Counted from the stretch's first letter, positions 36,272 to 44,368 are shown. The stretch: DNA of 64,000 bases from Tateyamaria sp. Alg231-49 (GCF_900143535.1 NZ_FRFA01000005.1:186001-250000); one strand, 5' to 3'. A program made the numbers and translations. The notes: generated from the letters alone by a model not told the origin.

Positions 36272-36684
36272 GTGCCACGACAGCTATTCGCCATGGGCTT
36301 AATAACGCCTGTGAAACCGGCACTGGCTGGGACATCTGCGGCGCTTGCTGTATCCACAGCCGCCACCTTTTCCGCGCGCTCCAAAGCCATCGTCGGCATC
36401 GAAATGCTTGCAGGATGTAACGTGTGTACGAAGGGTTTTTTACCCCGGTGCCGGGCGCGCAGTGCGCGCTTGAATCCATTGCCATGACAAGAAAGGTACG
36501 ACACCGCGACGGGTATGCCGTTTTTCACGGCACGCACATAGGTTGCTCCGGGCCGATTGACCCGACAGGCACGACCGGCGCCGCGGATGGCGTCTGTGCG
36601 ATGACGTTCGAGGGCCAAACATTCCGCCACATGACCACGATCCGGCATGATGGAAGAACGCTGCGCAAACGTAGCCAGACGTGA
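36272..36684 (+). pseudogene. Possible secreted protein, frameshifted
   Basis: A GTG at 36272 preceded at ideal distance by GAGGAAG opens a frame with a hydrophobic N-terminus (MGLITPVKPALAGTSAALAV from the eighth codon) that ends at 36487. The neighbouring frame, from about 36424 to 36684, continues with sequence of plausible composition (FFTPVPGAQCALE; FHGTHIGCSGPID; GVCAMTFEGQTFRHM). The switch point is a GTGTGT run near 36421-36427: removing one GT would join the frames into about 136 residues with several Cys. I recognise no family. Coding potential is judged from the ribosome site and composition only, so the call is tentative. Confidence 0.35.
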
Positions 36685-36871
36685 GGCACCAAGACCTTGG
36701 TGGTATGGCAAAGGGAGCGGCGTGCGCGCCCGCGCGTGTTTGGCCCTACTGTCCGCGCAGTGGCGCGTCGCCTTCAGGGTTCACACCTGTCCGTAAGATC
36801 ACCATATTGCTCATGGCATCCCTTGGTGATTTTCTTGGGTCACGCTGGGTCATTGGAAAGGGAACATCGCT
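36685..36871. other. Intergenic stretch without recognisable gene
   Basis: Short open frames exist on both strands but none shows a ribosome site or family resemblance. The promoter and ribosome site (AGGGA) of the DUF4389 gene lie at the right end. Confidence 0.4.
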
Positions 36872-37177
36872 GTGGGGAATGACGAGACAAATATTGAGGG
36901 CCGCTTGCATGGGGAACAGTTCGAACCTGAGCAGCCTGACACGATGCTGTTGAGACTTGTTTACATGTTGCTTATCGCGGTGATGATTTCAGTTGCGCAG
37001 ACAGTGCTGGGCATCGCGACGGTCGTTCAGTTTGTCATCATGCTTGTGAACAACAAACAGCCCAATGAGCGGTTGGCAGAGTTTGGAACAGACCTTGGGA
37101 TATGGGTTGCCAAGGCGGCGCGCTATCAAACCGCTGCGAGCAATGTCAAACCTTGGCCGTGGACTGAACTGGATTGA
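36872..37177 (+). CDS. DUF4389 membrane protein
   Basis: This 101-residue protein starts at GTG 36872. It has an acidic N-terminus, then a membrane region (RLVYMLLIAVMISVAQTVLG and VVQFVIMLVNNKQPNERLAE, about 28-64) and a helix with YQTAASNVKPWPW at the end, all typical of DUF4389. The family is an uncharacterised inner-membrane group, sometimes in lipase or lipid-related contexts. It stands upstream of a secreted beta-propeller protein with about 115 bases between, so cotranscription is possible. Confidence 0.78.
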   Translation: MGNDETNIEGRLHGEQFEPEQPDTMLLRLVYMLLIAVMISVAQTVLGIATVVQFVIMLVNNKQPNERLAEFGTDLGIWVAKAARYQTAASNVKPWPWTELD

Positions 37178-37293
37178 ATCGTTTGGCAGGTCGGTGCGGG
37201 CATAAGACGCCGACCTTTTATGCACCCTGCCGATCAAACCTTCCGAGAATCCCGGAAGCTGCGCTAAGGTCCAAAGACACGGATTGGAGACCT

Positions 37294-38151
37294 ATGTTGC
37301 TGCGCATCGTTTTTGCATTCCTGCTCTTGTCTACGTCGCTGCATGCGCAGCAGGCCGGACCTTTCGCCAGCTTTGTCGGAGCCAGCGCACCGGTGCTCAA
37401 CGACCCGCACGACCTTGCCTTTGGGCCTGACGGGCACCTTTACATCGCAGACAAGTTTGCCAATCGCGTGGCCATCATGGACCCCGATACCCTTGAGATC
37501 ATCGGGAGCATTGGCGATGGCGCGTTGTTCGGCGCACATGACGTTTCATTTGGTCCGGACGGCAAGATGTATGTCGCCGCGACCGGATTGAGTGCGGTGG
37601 CCGTGTTTGATCTGAGCGGCGAAGAGCCAACCAGCGAAGGCATGCTTGGCCCGTTTCCCAGAACCGAAGGTGTGCTCGCCCATTCCAATGGCCGGTTGTA
37701 TGTCATGGCCTCGGGCAGTGGAGAATTGGTGTCGGTTCAGGACGAACAAATTCTTGGGGTCGTTGGCGGAATGCCGGGCGCGCATGACGTAACCGAAGCG
37801 CCGGACGGAACGATCTGGGTCGCTGACAACTTTCAACAGCAACTGATCCAATTCACGCCGGAGCTGGTGGAAATTCGCACCCTGCGCGGCCCTCAATATG
37901 GTTTTGTCGGACCGCGCTATCTGGATGTGGACCAAGACGGTCAACTTTTCGTTGCGGATCAGGATGCGCATCGCGTTTTGAAAATTGACCCGCTCAGTGG
38001 CGAGGTATTGGGCGTTATCGGAACTGGCCTGCCCGGTCAGGGGCCGAACCTGTTGGATGATCCTGAAGGTGTCGTGATCCGCGGGTCGGAATACTTCTTT
38101 GCCGACAGCGACAACAACCGCATCGTCAAATATGTCGTGGCCCTCAACTAG
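37294..38151 (+). CDS. Secreted NHL-repeat beta-propeller protein
   Basis: The start at 37294 (MLLRIVFAFLLLSTSLHAQQ) with TTGGAGA upstream gives a Sec signal and a 285-residue precursor; the longer frame upstream would bury the signal. The mature part is a run of NHL-type blades, each with a GPDG-like turn and a WVADN / LYIADKFANRV / LFVADQDAHRV strand, about six in all, making a beta-propeller in the periplasm. NHL propellers bind ligands or, in some cases, hydrolyse lactones or amidated peptides; no specific catalytic residues stand out. It precedes the reductive-dehalogenase-like gene. Confidence 0.82.
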   Translation: MLLRIVFAFLLLSTSLHAQQAGPFASFVGASAPVLNDPHDLAFGPDGHLYIADKFANRVAIMDPDTLEIIGSIGDGALFGAHDVSFGPDGKMYVAATGLSAVAVFDLSGEEPTSEGMLGPFPRTEGVLAHSNGRLYVMASGSGELVSVQDEQILGVVGGMPGAHDVTEAPDGTIWVADNFQQQLIQFTPELVEIRTLRGPQYGFVGPRYLDVDQDGQLFVADQDAHRVLKIDPLSGEVLGVIGTGLPGQGPNLLDDPEGVVIRGSEYFFADSDNNRIVKYVVALN

Positions 38152-38162
38152 GTTGGTCCGCC

Positions 38163-38176
38163 TTGATCCCGGTCAA
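38163..38176. promoter_or_regulatory. FNR-box-like site upstream of the dehalogenase-like gene
   Basis: TTGAT-CCCG-GTCAA matches the FNR/FnrL pattern TTGAT-N4-ATCAA at nine of ten positions and sits in a slightly larger palindrome (CCTTGATCCCGGTCAAGG, 38161-38178). It lies 77 bases before the start codon. Other CRP/FNR-family regulators (Dnr, NnrR) bind similar sites. Confidence 0.55.
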
Positions 38177-38253
38177 GGTCGCGCAGGGGACAGGCCGAAT
38201 TCCGGTTTGCAGACAACGTCCAAGATGCAAAGCTGTGGAAACGGGAGACACCC

Positions 38254-39243
38254 ATGACCACAGATCGCCGAAAAACCGACTTTCGCCCAAAGCCTGCCTT
38301 GCTGGCTCGCATGCCCGAAATCAGTGGAAACGCGATCAACGGACTGGGTGAGGCAGAGTTCAGGCGCCCCGACGTCGTGTATTGGGCCCCAAACATGGAC
38401 GACATCGCGCACGGCGATGTTCAACGATACTTTTACGAACAATCCGCAAAGGAACCCGCATTTTCCAACGCCCGCGAGGCCCGTGTCGCAGCGACCGCCT
38501 TTGAGCTGCCGCCCGTGGCACAAAACCCAGAGCAGCATGACCCGGCGGATTGGACTGCGATGCTGGATCACTTTGTCGATGCTGGCCAGTGCGAGATGAT
38601 CGGTGTGGCGGACATGAATGTCGACTGGGCCTTTGAGGGCCAAGAGGTGTCGCAGTCAAAGATCATTATGGTTGGCGTTCAGCACGACTATGACGAGATC
38701 AAGAAGGCCCCCGAAATGGCGGCGGGCCTTGAGGTCATGGAACAGTATAAGCGCGCGGCTGTCGTTTCCAGGACGATTGCCGCATGGTTGCGCGGTAAGG
38801 GATGGGAGGCTGAGGCGTTGACGGGCCCCCTTACCAGCGCCGTCACGATGATCCCTCCTGCTTTGGCATGTGGGTTTGGGGAGTTGGGCAAGCACGGGTC
38901 GATCATCAACAAGGAGTTTGGCGCGTCCTTCCGCCTGTCGGCTGTTTTGACTGATGCGCCTTTTGCGGTGACCCCGCCTCGCACCTTTGGCGTCGATGAA
39001 TTCTGTGCCAGCTGTCGCATTTGCGAAGATGCCTGCCCGCCGATCGCCATATCCCCCGACAAGCAAACCGTGCGGGGCGCGCAGAAGTGGTACGTCGATT
39101 TTGACAAGTGCATCACCTATTTCAACGAAACCCATGGCTGCGCGATCTGCATTGCGGAATGCCCATGGTCGCGCCCCGGTGTTGGCATCAATCTTGCCCG
39201 CAAACTGGAACGAAGGTCCGCGCGGCTGGGGACAGGCGCATAA
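38254..39243 (+). CDS. Reductive-dehalogenase-like iron-sulfur protein
   Basis: The 329-residue protein ends in two 4Fe-4S cluster motifs: Cys251, 254, 257, 261 (CASCRICEDACP) and Cys286, 296, 299, 303 (GCAICIAECPW), the layout of reductive dehalogenases and of the related epoxyqueuosine reductase. The region AVVSRTIAAWLRGKGWEAEA and LGKHGSIINKEFGASFRLSA resembles the cobalamin-binding core of RdhA. There is no Tat signal and no membrane anchor gene next to it, so this is a cytosolic, non-respiratory type. QueG carries different flanking motifs and a C-terminal HEAT domain, absent here. A dehalogenating or other cobalamin-dependent reduction is likely; the substrate is unknown. GGGAGA precedes the ATG and an FNR-like box lies upstream. 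Confidence 0.75.
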   Translation: MTTDRRKTDFRPKPALLARMPEISGNAINGLGEAEFRRPDVVYWAPNMDDIAHGDVQRYFYEQSAKEPAFSNAREARVAATAFELPPVAQNPEQHDPADWTAMLDHFVDAGQCEMIGVADMNVDWAFEGQEVSQSKIIMVGVQHDYDEIKKAPEMAAGLEVMEQYKRAAVVSRTIAAWLRGKGWEAEALTGPLTSAVTMIPPALACGFGELGKHGSIINKEFGASFRLSAVLTDAPFAVTPPRTFGVDEFCASCRICEDACPPIAISPDKQTVRGAQKWYVDFDKCITYFNETHGCAICIAECPWSRPGVGINLARKLERRSARLGTGA

Positions 39244-39304
39244 GCCCTGTCACCTACGGCGGCAGGTGCAGGTTTGCGCCGAAATTGGCGCCGGCCCGCC
39301 CTAG

Positions 39305-39457
39305 CTGCAGATGCACGGGGTTCCGACGTGGTCTTATCTGTATCATCGGGTGATTGATTGCCTCGCAGAAACACACCGTGTGATTGCCCCAGAACATTCA
39401 GGCGCGCCAGCCCAACAGGTATCCGTTGGCGGTGGTCACGTGCGCGAAGGCGGTTAG
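39305..39457 (+). pseudogene. Relic of a haloalkane-dehalogenase-like alpha/beta hydrolase
   Basis: A short frame reads MHGVPTWSYLYHRVIDCLAE followed by THRVIAPEHSG. This closely matches the oxyanion-hole region of haloalkane dehalogenases and epoxide hydrolases (HGxPTWSYLYRxxI ... xRVIAPDxxGxG). It is bounded by a stop at 39302 and one at 39455, and no nucleophile, acid or His region is found downstream, so only about 35 meaningful residues remain. The rest of 39244-39604 shows nothing else I can recognise. Confidence 0.6.
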
Positions 39458-39604
39458 GGGATATCTTGCGGGCTTTGTGCCCAGGTCACTTTGTTTGCAT
39501 TGGCGTGTCGTAAACGCATGGGCGCACATCCAAACCCAGAGTGTCGATGCGCCATGCACCGCAAAACCGCGCATTCGACAGCAGGCACACGCCCGCACTT
39601 TAGA

Positions 39605-39973
39605 TCAATCCAGCTTGTCGATTTCAGCAAGGAGTGTCTGGCGCAGATCCTTGGCCATCTGAAAATCGACGGGGGTGTGCGTTTCATCAAACACTGTCAG
39701 CGCCTTTTCAATTTCGACCAGCGCTTGCTTGAAATAGCTCTGTCGGTCTTTGCGAAAGTCCGGAAAGGCGAAAAAGCGCAAGGCCATGGCTTTGTTGATT
39801 TGCGTCGTGCCCCATTGGTACGGCGCGGTGTCGCGAGAGAAAAAGCCGAGCGCGTTGTCAAAATGTGTCATCGACCACTCGATCAGACGATACCCATCTG
39901 CGCTATAGGTGTAGGCCGCCCTATAGCCCAAGGTCGCTGAGCCGTTTGGATTGGCGCGCAGCCAAGGCGTCAA
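39605..39973 (-). CDS. Hypothetical helical (TPR-like) protein or fragment
   Basis: The frame encodes up to 122 residues; the start is uncertain because the first 17 codons overlap the end of the DapA-family gene and none of the candidate starts (ATG 39973, TTG 39931, a later ATG in WSMTHFD) has a clear ribosome site. The C-terminal two thirds look like two helical repeats (YFKQALVEIEKALTVFDETH; PVDFQMAKDLRQTLLAEIDK), resembling the TPR-type repeats common in roseobacter hypothetical proteins. It may be the remaining 3' end of a longer gene. Function unknown. Confidence 0.45.
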   Translation of the reverse strand: MTPWLRANPNGSATLGYRAAYTYSADGYRLIEWSMTHFDNALGFFSRDTAPYQWGTTQINKAMALRFFAFPDFRKDRQSYFKQALVEIEKALTVFDETHTPVDFQMAKDLRQTLLAEIDKLD

Positions 39974-40838
39974 CTTCGCCCATCGCTTTTTTGCTCAGTT
40001 CAGCCCCCGGCTTGCGCAGTGTCGGATGCGCGATGATCCCCTGTTTGGCGAGCGAGTATTTTCTGGTGGCCAGCCCCATACCCGGCTGCGCCTCGTAACG
40101 GACCATGGGCATGTAGGCGTCAAAGATATCTCTGGCCCGTTCGATATCGCCGGACCGAAACGCGTCCACAACCAGCCACATCATTTCGGGATACCCAAAC
40201 CCAGTCATCGCGCCATCCGCGCCCCGCAGCATCTCTTCGAGCAGATACATCCCGCCATTGCCACACAGAATGGAAATGCGACGCGCACCGTCATCGGACG
40301 CCGCGCGCAGTGCGGTGATTTTTTCCAAACCGGGCCAGTCTTCGTGCTTGAGCATGACGCAGGTCGGGCAGGCATCGACGATTTTGAGGATGACCGAGGT
40401 CGAAATCTGAACACCCGTCGCCAGTGGAAAATCCTGTAGCACAAAGGGGATATCGCCCAAGACATCTGCAGTATTCTGAAAATACCCGATGATCTGCGCA
40501 TCTGTCCTGAGCCCCATTGGCGGGGCAACCATGACGCCGGATGCGCCTGCATCCATTGCCACGCGGCTTAGTTCGGACATGGCCGCAAAGCCCGGGGCGG
40601 AGACACCAACCACAATCGGAACTGTGCTGCGCGTCATAACACGTTGAATGACGGCGACGGATTCGTCTGCCGAGAGCTTGCCCGCCTCACCCATCATGCC
40701 CAGTATGGTCAGCCCGGTGGCGCCCTTTTCAATGTAGGCGTCGATCATGCGGTCGAGGCTGTCGAAATCAAGAGCGCCATCGGGCAGGAATGGCGTGGCG
40801 GCGATGGTGAACACGCCTTTGGTGGTTTCATCAAGCAT
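39921..40838 (-). CDS. DapA/N-acetylneuraminate-lyase family aldolase
   Basis: The start at 40838 (MLDETTKGVFTIAATPFLPD) gives 305 residues, the family norm. The (beta/alpha)8 lyase features include the Schiff-base Lys164 in VMLKHEDWPG and GVSAPGFAAMSELS. The usual YNxP motif carrying the proton-relay Tyr is replaced by LQDFP (residues 134-138), so dihydrodipicolinate synthase chemistry is unlikely. It is the last gene of the hydantoin operon, overlapping the racemase gene by eight bases, so it probably splits a keto-acid made from the hydantoin-derived substrate. The exact reaction is unknown. Confidence 0.85.
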   Translation of the reverse strand: MLDETTKGVFTIAATPFLPDGALDFDSLDRMIDAYIEKGATGLTILGMMGEAGKLSADESVAVIQRVMTRSTVPIVVGVSAPGFAAMSELSRVAMDAGASGVMVAPPMGLRTDAQIIGYFQNTADVLGDIPFVLQDFPLATGVQISTSVILKIVDACPTCVMLKHEDWPGLEKITALRAASDDGARRISILCGNGGMYLLEEMLRGADGAMTGFGYPEMMWLVVDAFRSGDIERARDIFDAYMPMVRYEAQPGMGLATRKYSLAKQGIIAHPTLRKPGAELSKKAMGEVDALAARQSKRLSDLGL

Positions 40839-41511
40839 GATCGGCCCTTTGTATTTTATGTGACAGGGACAGGCAGATTTGACCAAGGGCGGCGCTGACA
40901 GCCGCTTGTGTCGGCTCAACAACCGGGAGGCCTGTCGCCTCTTGGAGTGGGGCGCGGTAGCGCGCCATACCTGCGCATCCCATGATCAGGACATTCGCCC
41001 CGTCTTCATCGCGCAGCCGTTTGCCGGTCGCAATCATGGCCGCGAGGCTTTTGGATTCATCCGCCAGATCGGCCACCCCCAGCCCGAGGGCGCGGTCGCC
41101 GGCGAGCCGGTCCAAGACCCCCATGGCCCCAAACGCGCGCAGGTGGCGCGGAATGGACGTGGGCAGGATCGCAATCACACCGAAACGCTGCCCGAGGGTC
41201 AGCGCCGTCATCACCGACACCTCTTGAATACCAACGACAGGCAGCGCGGTTTGATCCCGCAGCGCATGCAGCCCCGGATCACCAAAGCACGCGATGACGT
41301 ATCCGGCCGCATCCTGCTGGTCTGCGGCCAGTGCAAGCATCGGCGCGATGGTCAGGTCCGCCTGCCGCTGGCTTTCGATGCCGGGGGGGCCTTGGGCCAA
41401 GGTAAGGCAACGGATCGGAATGCCAAAGCGGCGCAAGGGATCAACAGCGGCGTCGATGCCGTCGGTCACCGCTTGAGAAGAGTTCGGGTTGATGACAATG
41501 AGCGTTTTCAT
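40831..41511 (-). CDS. Asp/Glu/hydantoin racemase family protein
   Basis: The 226-residue protein begins KTLIVINPNSSQAVTDGIDA, typical of hydantoin racemases. The two catalytic Cys positions are present: Cys75 in YVIACFGDPGL and Cys179 in VLIMGCAGMA, which act as the acid/base pair. It overlaps the VOC gene upstream by four bases and the DapA-like gene downstream. With the hydantoinase, it probably interconverts the two forms of a 5-substituted hydantoin or a related ureide such as allantoin. Confidence 0.9.
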   Translation of the reverse strand: MKTLIVINPNSSQAVTDGIDAAVDPLRRFGIPIRCLTLAQGPPGIESQRQADLTIAPMLALAADQQDAAGYVIACFGDPGLHALRDQTALPVVGIQEVSVMTALTLGQRFGVIAILPTSIPRHLRAFGAMGVLDRLAGDRALGLGVADLADESKSLAAMIATGKRLRDEDGANVLIMGCAGMARYRAPLQEATGLPVVEPTQAAVSAALGQICLSLSHKIQRADHA

Positions 41512-41897
41512 GCGCCGGGCCGCGTCGCCGTTTGAATTTCGATCTGATATCCCTCCGGATCGTTGAAAACAAAGGCCCGAATGCCGAGTGCATCATTGGC
41601 AAACAGGTCTGACAGGGTGTCGAGCGCCTTTGCCTGCGCGTAGGCGTACCAGTCATCGACATCAGGCACGCGGATACAAAGTTGAACCGGTTTGACGGGC
41701 GCCCATTTGTTCATGCCCTTGGCTTCGTCTACCAGCCCCACATGCGCACCGGGGCAGATTTGGTAAATCTTGCACCAGCCCTGATCAATCGCCAGTGGGA
41801 GGCCCAAGACGTCTTCGTAGAACTGCATCGCGGCAGGTAGATCACGATAGTAAAAGAACGTAATCGCCAGTTCATTTGGCGCATCTGGTCTGTTCAT
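41508..41897 (-). CDS. VOC (glyoxalase/dioxygenase-fold) family protein
   Basis: This 129-residue protein has the betaalphabetabetabeta vicinal-oxygen-chelate fold: ELAITFFYYRDLPAAMQFYE at the N-terminus and RAFVFNDPEGYQIEIQTAT at the C-terminus, where the Glu of the last strand usually binds the metal. The N-terminal metal position is not an obvious His (FFYY), so metal use is uncertain. It overlaps the genes on both sides by four bases and is part of the hydantoin operon. The role is unknown; such proteins can be lyases, isomerases or binding proteins. Confidence 0.82.
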   Translation of the reverse strand: MNRPDAPNELAITFFYYRDLPAAMQFYEDVLGLPLAIDQGWCKIYQICPGAHVGLVDEAKGMNKWAPVKPVQLCIRVPDVDDWYAYAQAKALDTLSDLFANDALGIRAFVFNDPEGYQIEIQTATRPGA

Positions 41898-43324
41898 TTT
41901 GCCCTCGTTCTTGGGCGTGACCCGGTTGGTTTCGTCGCAAGCTCAGGTCGGTCGATCCATTGGCCGCTTCCGGCGTTGCCAAAGAACGTGCCCTCTTTCA
42001 CGAGGGTTTTGCCGCGCAGGATGACATGTTCTGGCCAGCCTTGGATGCGGCGCCCTTCCCACGGATTGTAGCCGACGTTGTCGTGCAAGTCGTTGGCGGT
42101 GTAGGTCACCTGTTTGTCTGCGTCCCAGATGGCGATATCTGCGTCCATTCCTGTGGCAATTGCCCCTTTGCGCTGCAGCCCATAGAGCTGAGCGGGTGCG
42201 AATGAGGTCAGTCTGGCGAACGCCTCGGGCCCACCGCGCCCGTTCGACACTATCGCATCGAACAACAGCGGTAACCGCGTTTCGATCCCCGGCAATCCGT
42301 TGGCAATCTGGTGAAACCCAGCATCCGGACCCGCCGACAGTTTGCCCGTTTCGTCAAAGCGATACGGCGCATGATCTGAAGATACGAGGCTGAGCGTTTC
42401 GTCATGCAGCGCGCTCCATAGCGCCTCTTGATCGGCTGGGGTGCGTTGTGGCGGCGAACACATCCATTTCGCGCCCTCAAGCCCGGGTTTGTCGAGCACT
42501 TCGGCTGTCATAAACAGATAGTGCGGACAGGTTTCAGCCCAGACAGGCGCCCCCCGCGCCTGCGCCGCTTTGAGCGCCGCGGCCCCCTCGCCAGTTGATA
42601 TGTGGAACAACATCACAGGCTGGTCGAGGTATTCCGCAAAGCGGCAAATACGCTCCACCGCTTCGATTTCTGCCATTCTGGGTCGAGATTTGGCATGATC
42701 GCTTGGGCTGACGTGACCTGCCGCGATCAGGCTTTCTTTGGCTTGCGTGATGATCGCGTCGTTTTCTGCGTGTACGCAGACCAAAGCGCCGTTTTGGCGA
42801 GCAAGCGCGAAGATCCCAAGAAGTTCGGCGTCGTTCAGTTGGATGTTGTATGTTGTGAAAACCTTGAGCGACCGGTGGCCCGCATGGATCAGTGTGGCCA
42901 GATCGTCTTTGAACCCCGCGACATGCGTGTCGGTCAGCGTGATGTGAAAGGCATAATCGATCATCGCCCCCCGCGTGGCGCGCGCAGCGTAGTCTGCGAC
43001 GGTATCGGCAAGAGACTGTTTGGGGGCTTGGGCGGCAAAAGAGATCACACTGGTCGTCCCGCCCATTGCCGCTGATTTGGTTGCAGTTTCAAACGTGTCG
43101 GCGTTCCATTGGCCCATGCCGGACATCTGTTCGATATGCGCATGTGGATCGACGCCGCCCGGCATGACCCACCTGCCCTTCGCCGATATCGAGGATTTCG
43201 TGTCCGAAACCGGTGTGCCGACCGACACAATTGTTCCGTTTGCGATTGCTACATCACCCTCGACGATGCCCTCAGGTGTGACAACCCGGCCCTCGCGGAT
43301 AACAAGGTCTACGTCTGCACCCAT
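41894..43324 (-). CDS. Dihydropyrimidinase/hydantoinase-family amidohydrolase
   Basis: The start at 43324 (MGADVDLVIREGRVVTPEGI) gives 476 residues, normal for D-hydantoinases, allantoinases and dihydropyrimidinases. Metal ligands are all present: His61 and His63 (DPHAHIE), a Lys154 positioned for carboxylation (SLKVFTTY), His185 (VHAEND), His241 (FHISTG) and Asp317 (SSDHAPY). It opens cyclic ureides to N-carbamoyl acids. No carbamoylase gene is in the window; the racemase and lyase downstream suggest a dedicated pathway. It is the first gene of a four-gene operon following the LysR gene by 97 bases. Confidence 0.9.
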   Translation of the reverse strand: MGADVDLVIREGRVVTPEGIVEGDVAIANGTIVSVGTPVSDTKSSISAKGRWVMPGGVDPHAHIEQMSGMGQWNADTFETATKSAAMGGTTSVISFAAQAPKQSLADTVADYAARATRGAMIDYAFHITLTDTHVAGFKDDLATLIHAGHRSLKVFTTYNIQLNDAELLGIFALARQNGALVCVHAENDAIITQAKESLIAAGHVSPSDHAKSRPRMAEIEAVERICRFAEYLDQPVMLFHISTGEGAAALKAAQARGAPVWAETCPHYLFMTAEVLDKPGLEGAKWMCSPPQRTPADQEALWSALHDETLSLVSSDHAPYRFDETGKLSAGPDAGFHQIANGLPGIETRLPLLFDAIVSNGRGGPEAFARLTSFAPAQLYGLQRKGAIATGMDADIAIWDADKQVTYTANDLHDNVGYNPWEGRRIQGWPEHVILRGKTLVKEGTFFGNAGSGQWIDRPELATKPTGSRPRTRAK

Positions 43325-43421
43325 CAAAATCCGCCTTTCCTGAACGACCTGCCCCGTTGCACAGCATGCAGCCAATTGTCTGATCTGCAAAGCGCAACAC
43401 TGTCAAAAACTTGCGCAGGTA

Positions 43422-44306
43422 TCACTTGGCCCACAACTCAAGCAGCGACGCGGCCATGTCGTTCTTGCTATCCGCATAGACGGCCACTTCCAAAGGTTCC
43501 TGTCCCAGCCGGTTGGCCAGAGAAATCAAATCGCCCGTCTCGATTTCTCGGTATGCCATGCTGAACGGCAACCAACCGACCCCAAGCCCATTCAGAACCA
43601 TTTCGCGTATCCCGCTAGAAAAGGCCGTTTCACACACCGGGTTGGCGCTGTGGGCTTGGGTGCCGAAGGGGCGTTCCCGTTTGTGCAGCAGCGCGCCAAA
43701 AGAACTGTTTTCGGGGTAAACGATTGCGGGCGTGTCCGAAGGCAGCGTGCCGGTGTCCCGGATTGTGTAGCGAAGGGCGCCGCCGACCACCGGGATCAGG
43801 TAGTCGTTGCCCCATTTGCCACGCACCACGTTGGGACCAAATTGCAGGGTCATGGCCCCTTCGGCCTCGTAACACAAAAGCATGTTTGTATCCCCGCGCA
43901 GGAACAAGGCGACACAATCGCTGAGGTTGCCGGGCCGAACCCGGAACCGCACCTGCGGAAAGGCCGTTCTGGCCCGCAGCGCCATGTCGGGAAAGGTGGA
44001 ATAGACCGGAGCATGCTGCGCCGAAATTGCTATTGTGGACGCCGCCGCGTCATGGTGCGCAATTTTTGTGCGCAGCTCTTTCATACGCGACATGAGCGCC
44101 CGTATCTCGACCTCGTTTGACTGCAAGGCCGGGCTGATGTCGATCCGGTTGGTTTTGCGGTCAATCACGGGCGTGCCCAACCAGTCCTCAAAACTGCGAA
44201 TCCGCCTTGAAAAAGCGGGCTGCGTGATGTTTCTGCGCGCCGCTGCACGGGTCATATTGCCTTCTTCCAGAAGAGCCAAAACGTCGTCCAACCATTGCAT
44301 ATCCAT
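43422..44306 (-). CDS. LysR-family transcriptional regulator
   Basis: The start at 44306 (MDMQWLDDVLALLEEGNMTR) has GAGGTG at six bases and gives 294 residues, the LysR norm. The N-terminal winged helix (about 2-62; AAARRNITQPAFSRRIRSFE is the recognition region) is followed by the effector-binding domain (about 90-290). It diverges from the D-cysteine-desulfhydrase operon, with a GAAAAA-N6-TTTTTC inverted repeat in between, and is co-oriented with the hydantoin operon downstream, so it could control either or both. In roseobacters a similar LysR gene (cuyR) accompanies the cysteate lyase gene cuyA. Confidence 0.9.
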   Translation of the reverse strand: MDMQWLDDVLALLEEGNMTRAAARRNITQPAFSRRIRSFEDWLGTPVIDRKTNRIDISPALQSNEVEIRALMSRMKELRTKIAHHDAAASTIAISAQHAPVYSTFPDMALRARTAFPQVRFRVRPGNLSDCVALFLRGDTNMLLCYEAEGAMTLQFGPNVVRGKWGNDYLIPVVGGALRYTIRDTGTLPSDTPAIVYPENSSFGALLHKRERPFGTQAHSANPVCETAFSSGIREMVLNGLGVGWLPFSMAYREIETGDLISLANRLGQEPLEVAVYADSKNDMAASLLELWAK

Positions 44307-44350
44307 TGAGACACCTCGCTTGCCCAAACTTTTTGTATGGGCAGCCATAG

Positions 44351-44368
44351 GAAAAAGCACTGTTTTTC
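44351..44368. promoter_or_regulatory. Inverted repeat in the LysR/desulfhydrase intergenic region
   Basis: GAAAAA-GCACTG-TTTTTC is a perfect 6+6 inverted repeat, 45 bases upstream of the LysR start and 53 bases upstream of the divergent GTG start. Position and AT-rich arms fit a LysR operator. Confidence 0.5.

Noticed and set aside
36121-36420. Plus-strand frame directly after the double-ATPase gene
   Set aside because: It reads through the inverted repeat and the terminator and shows no protein-like composition.
36166-36711. 181-codon minus-strand frame in the 36.2-36.7 kb gap
   Set aside because: No ribosome site, Arg/His-rich composition, and it runs through the terminator at 36232; the plus-strand candidate has a better start.
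37174-37293. 40-codon N-terminal extension of the NHL-repeat protein
   Set aside because: The Sec signal begins at 37294 with a ribosome site; the extension would place it internally.
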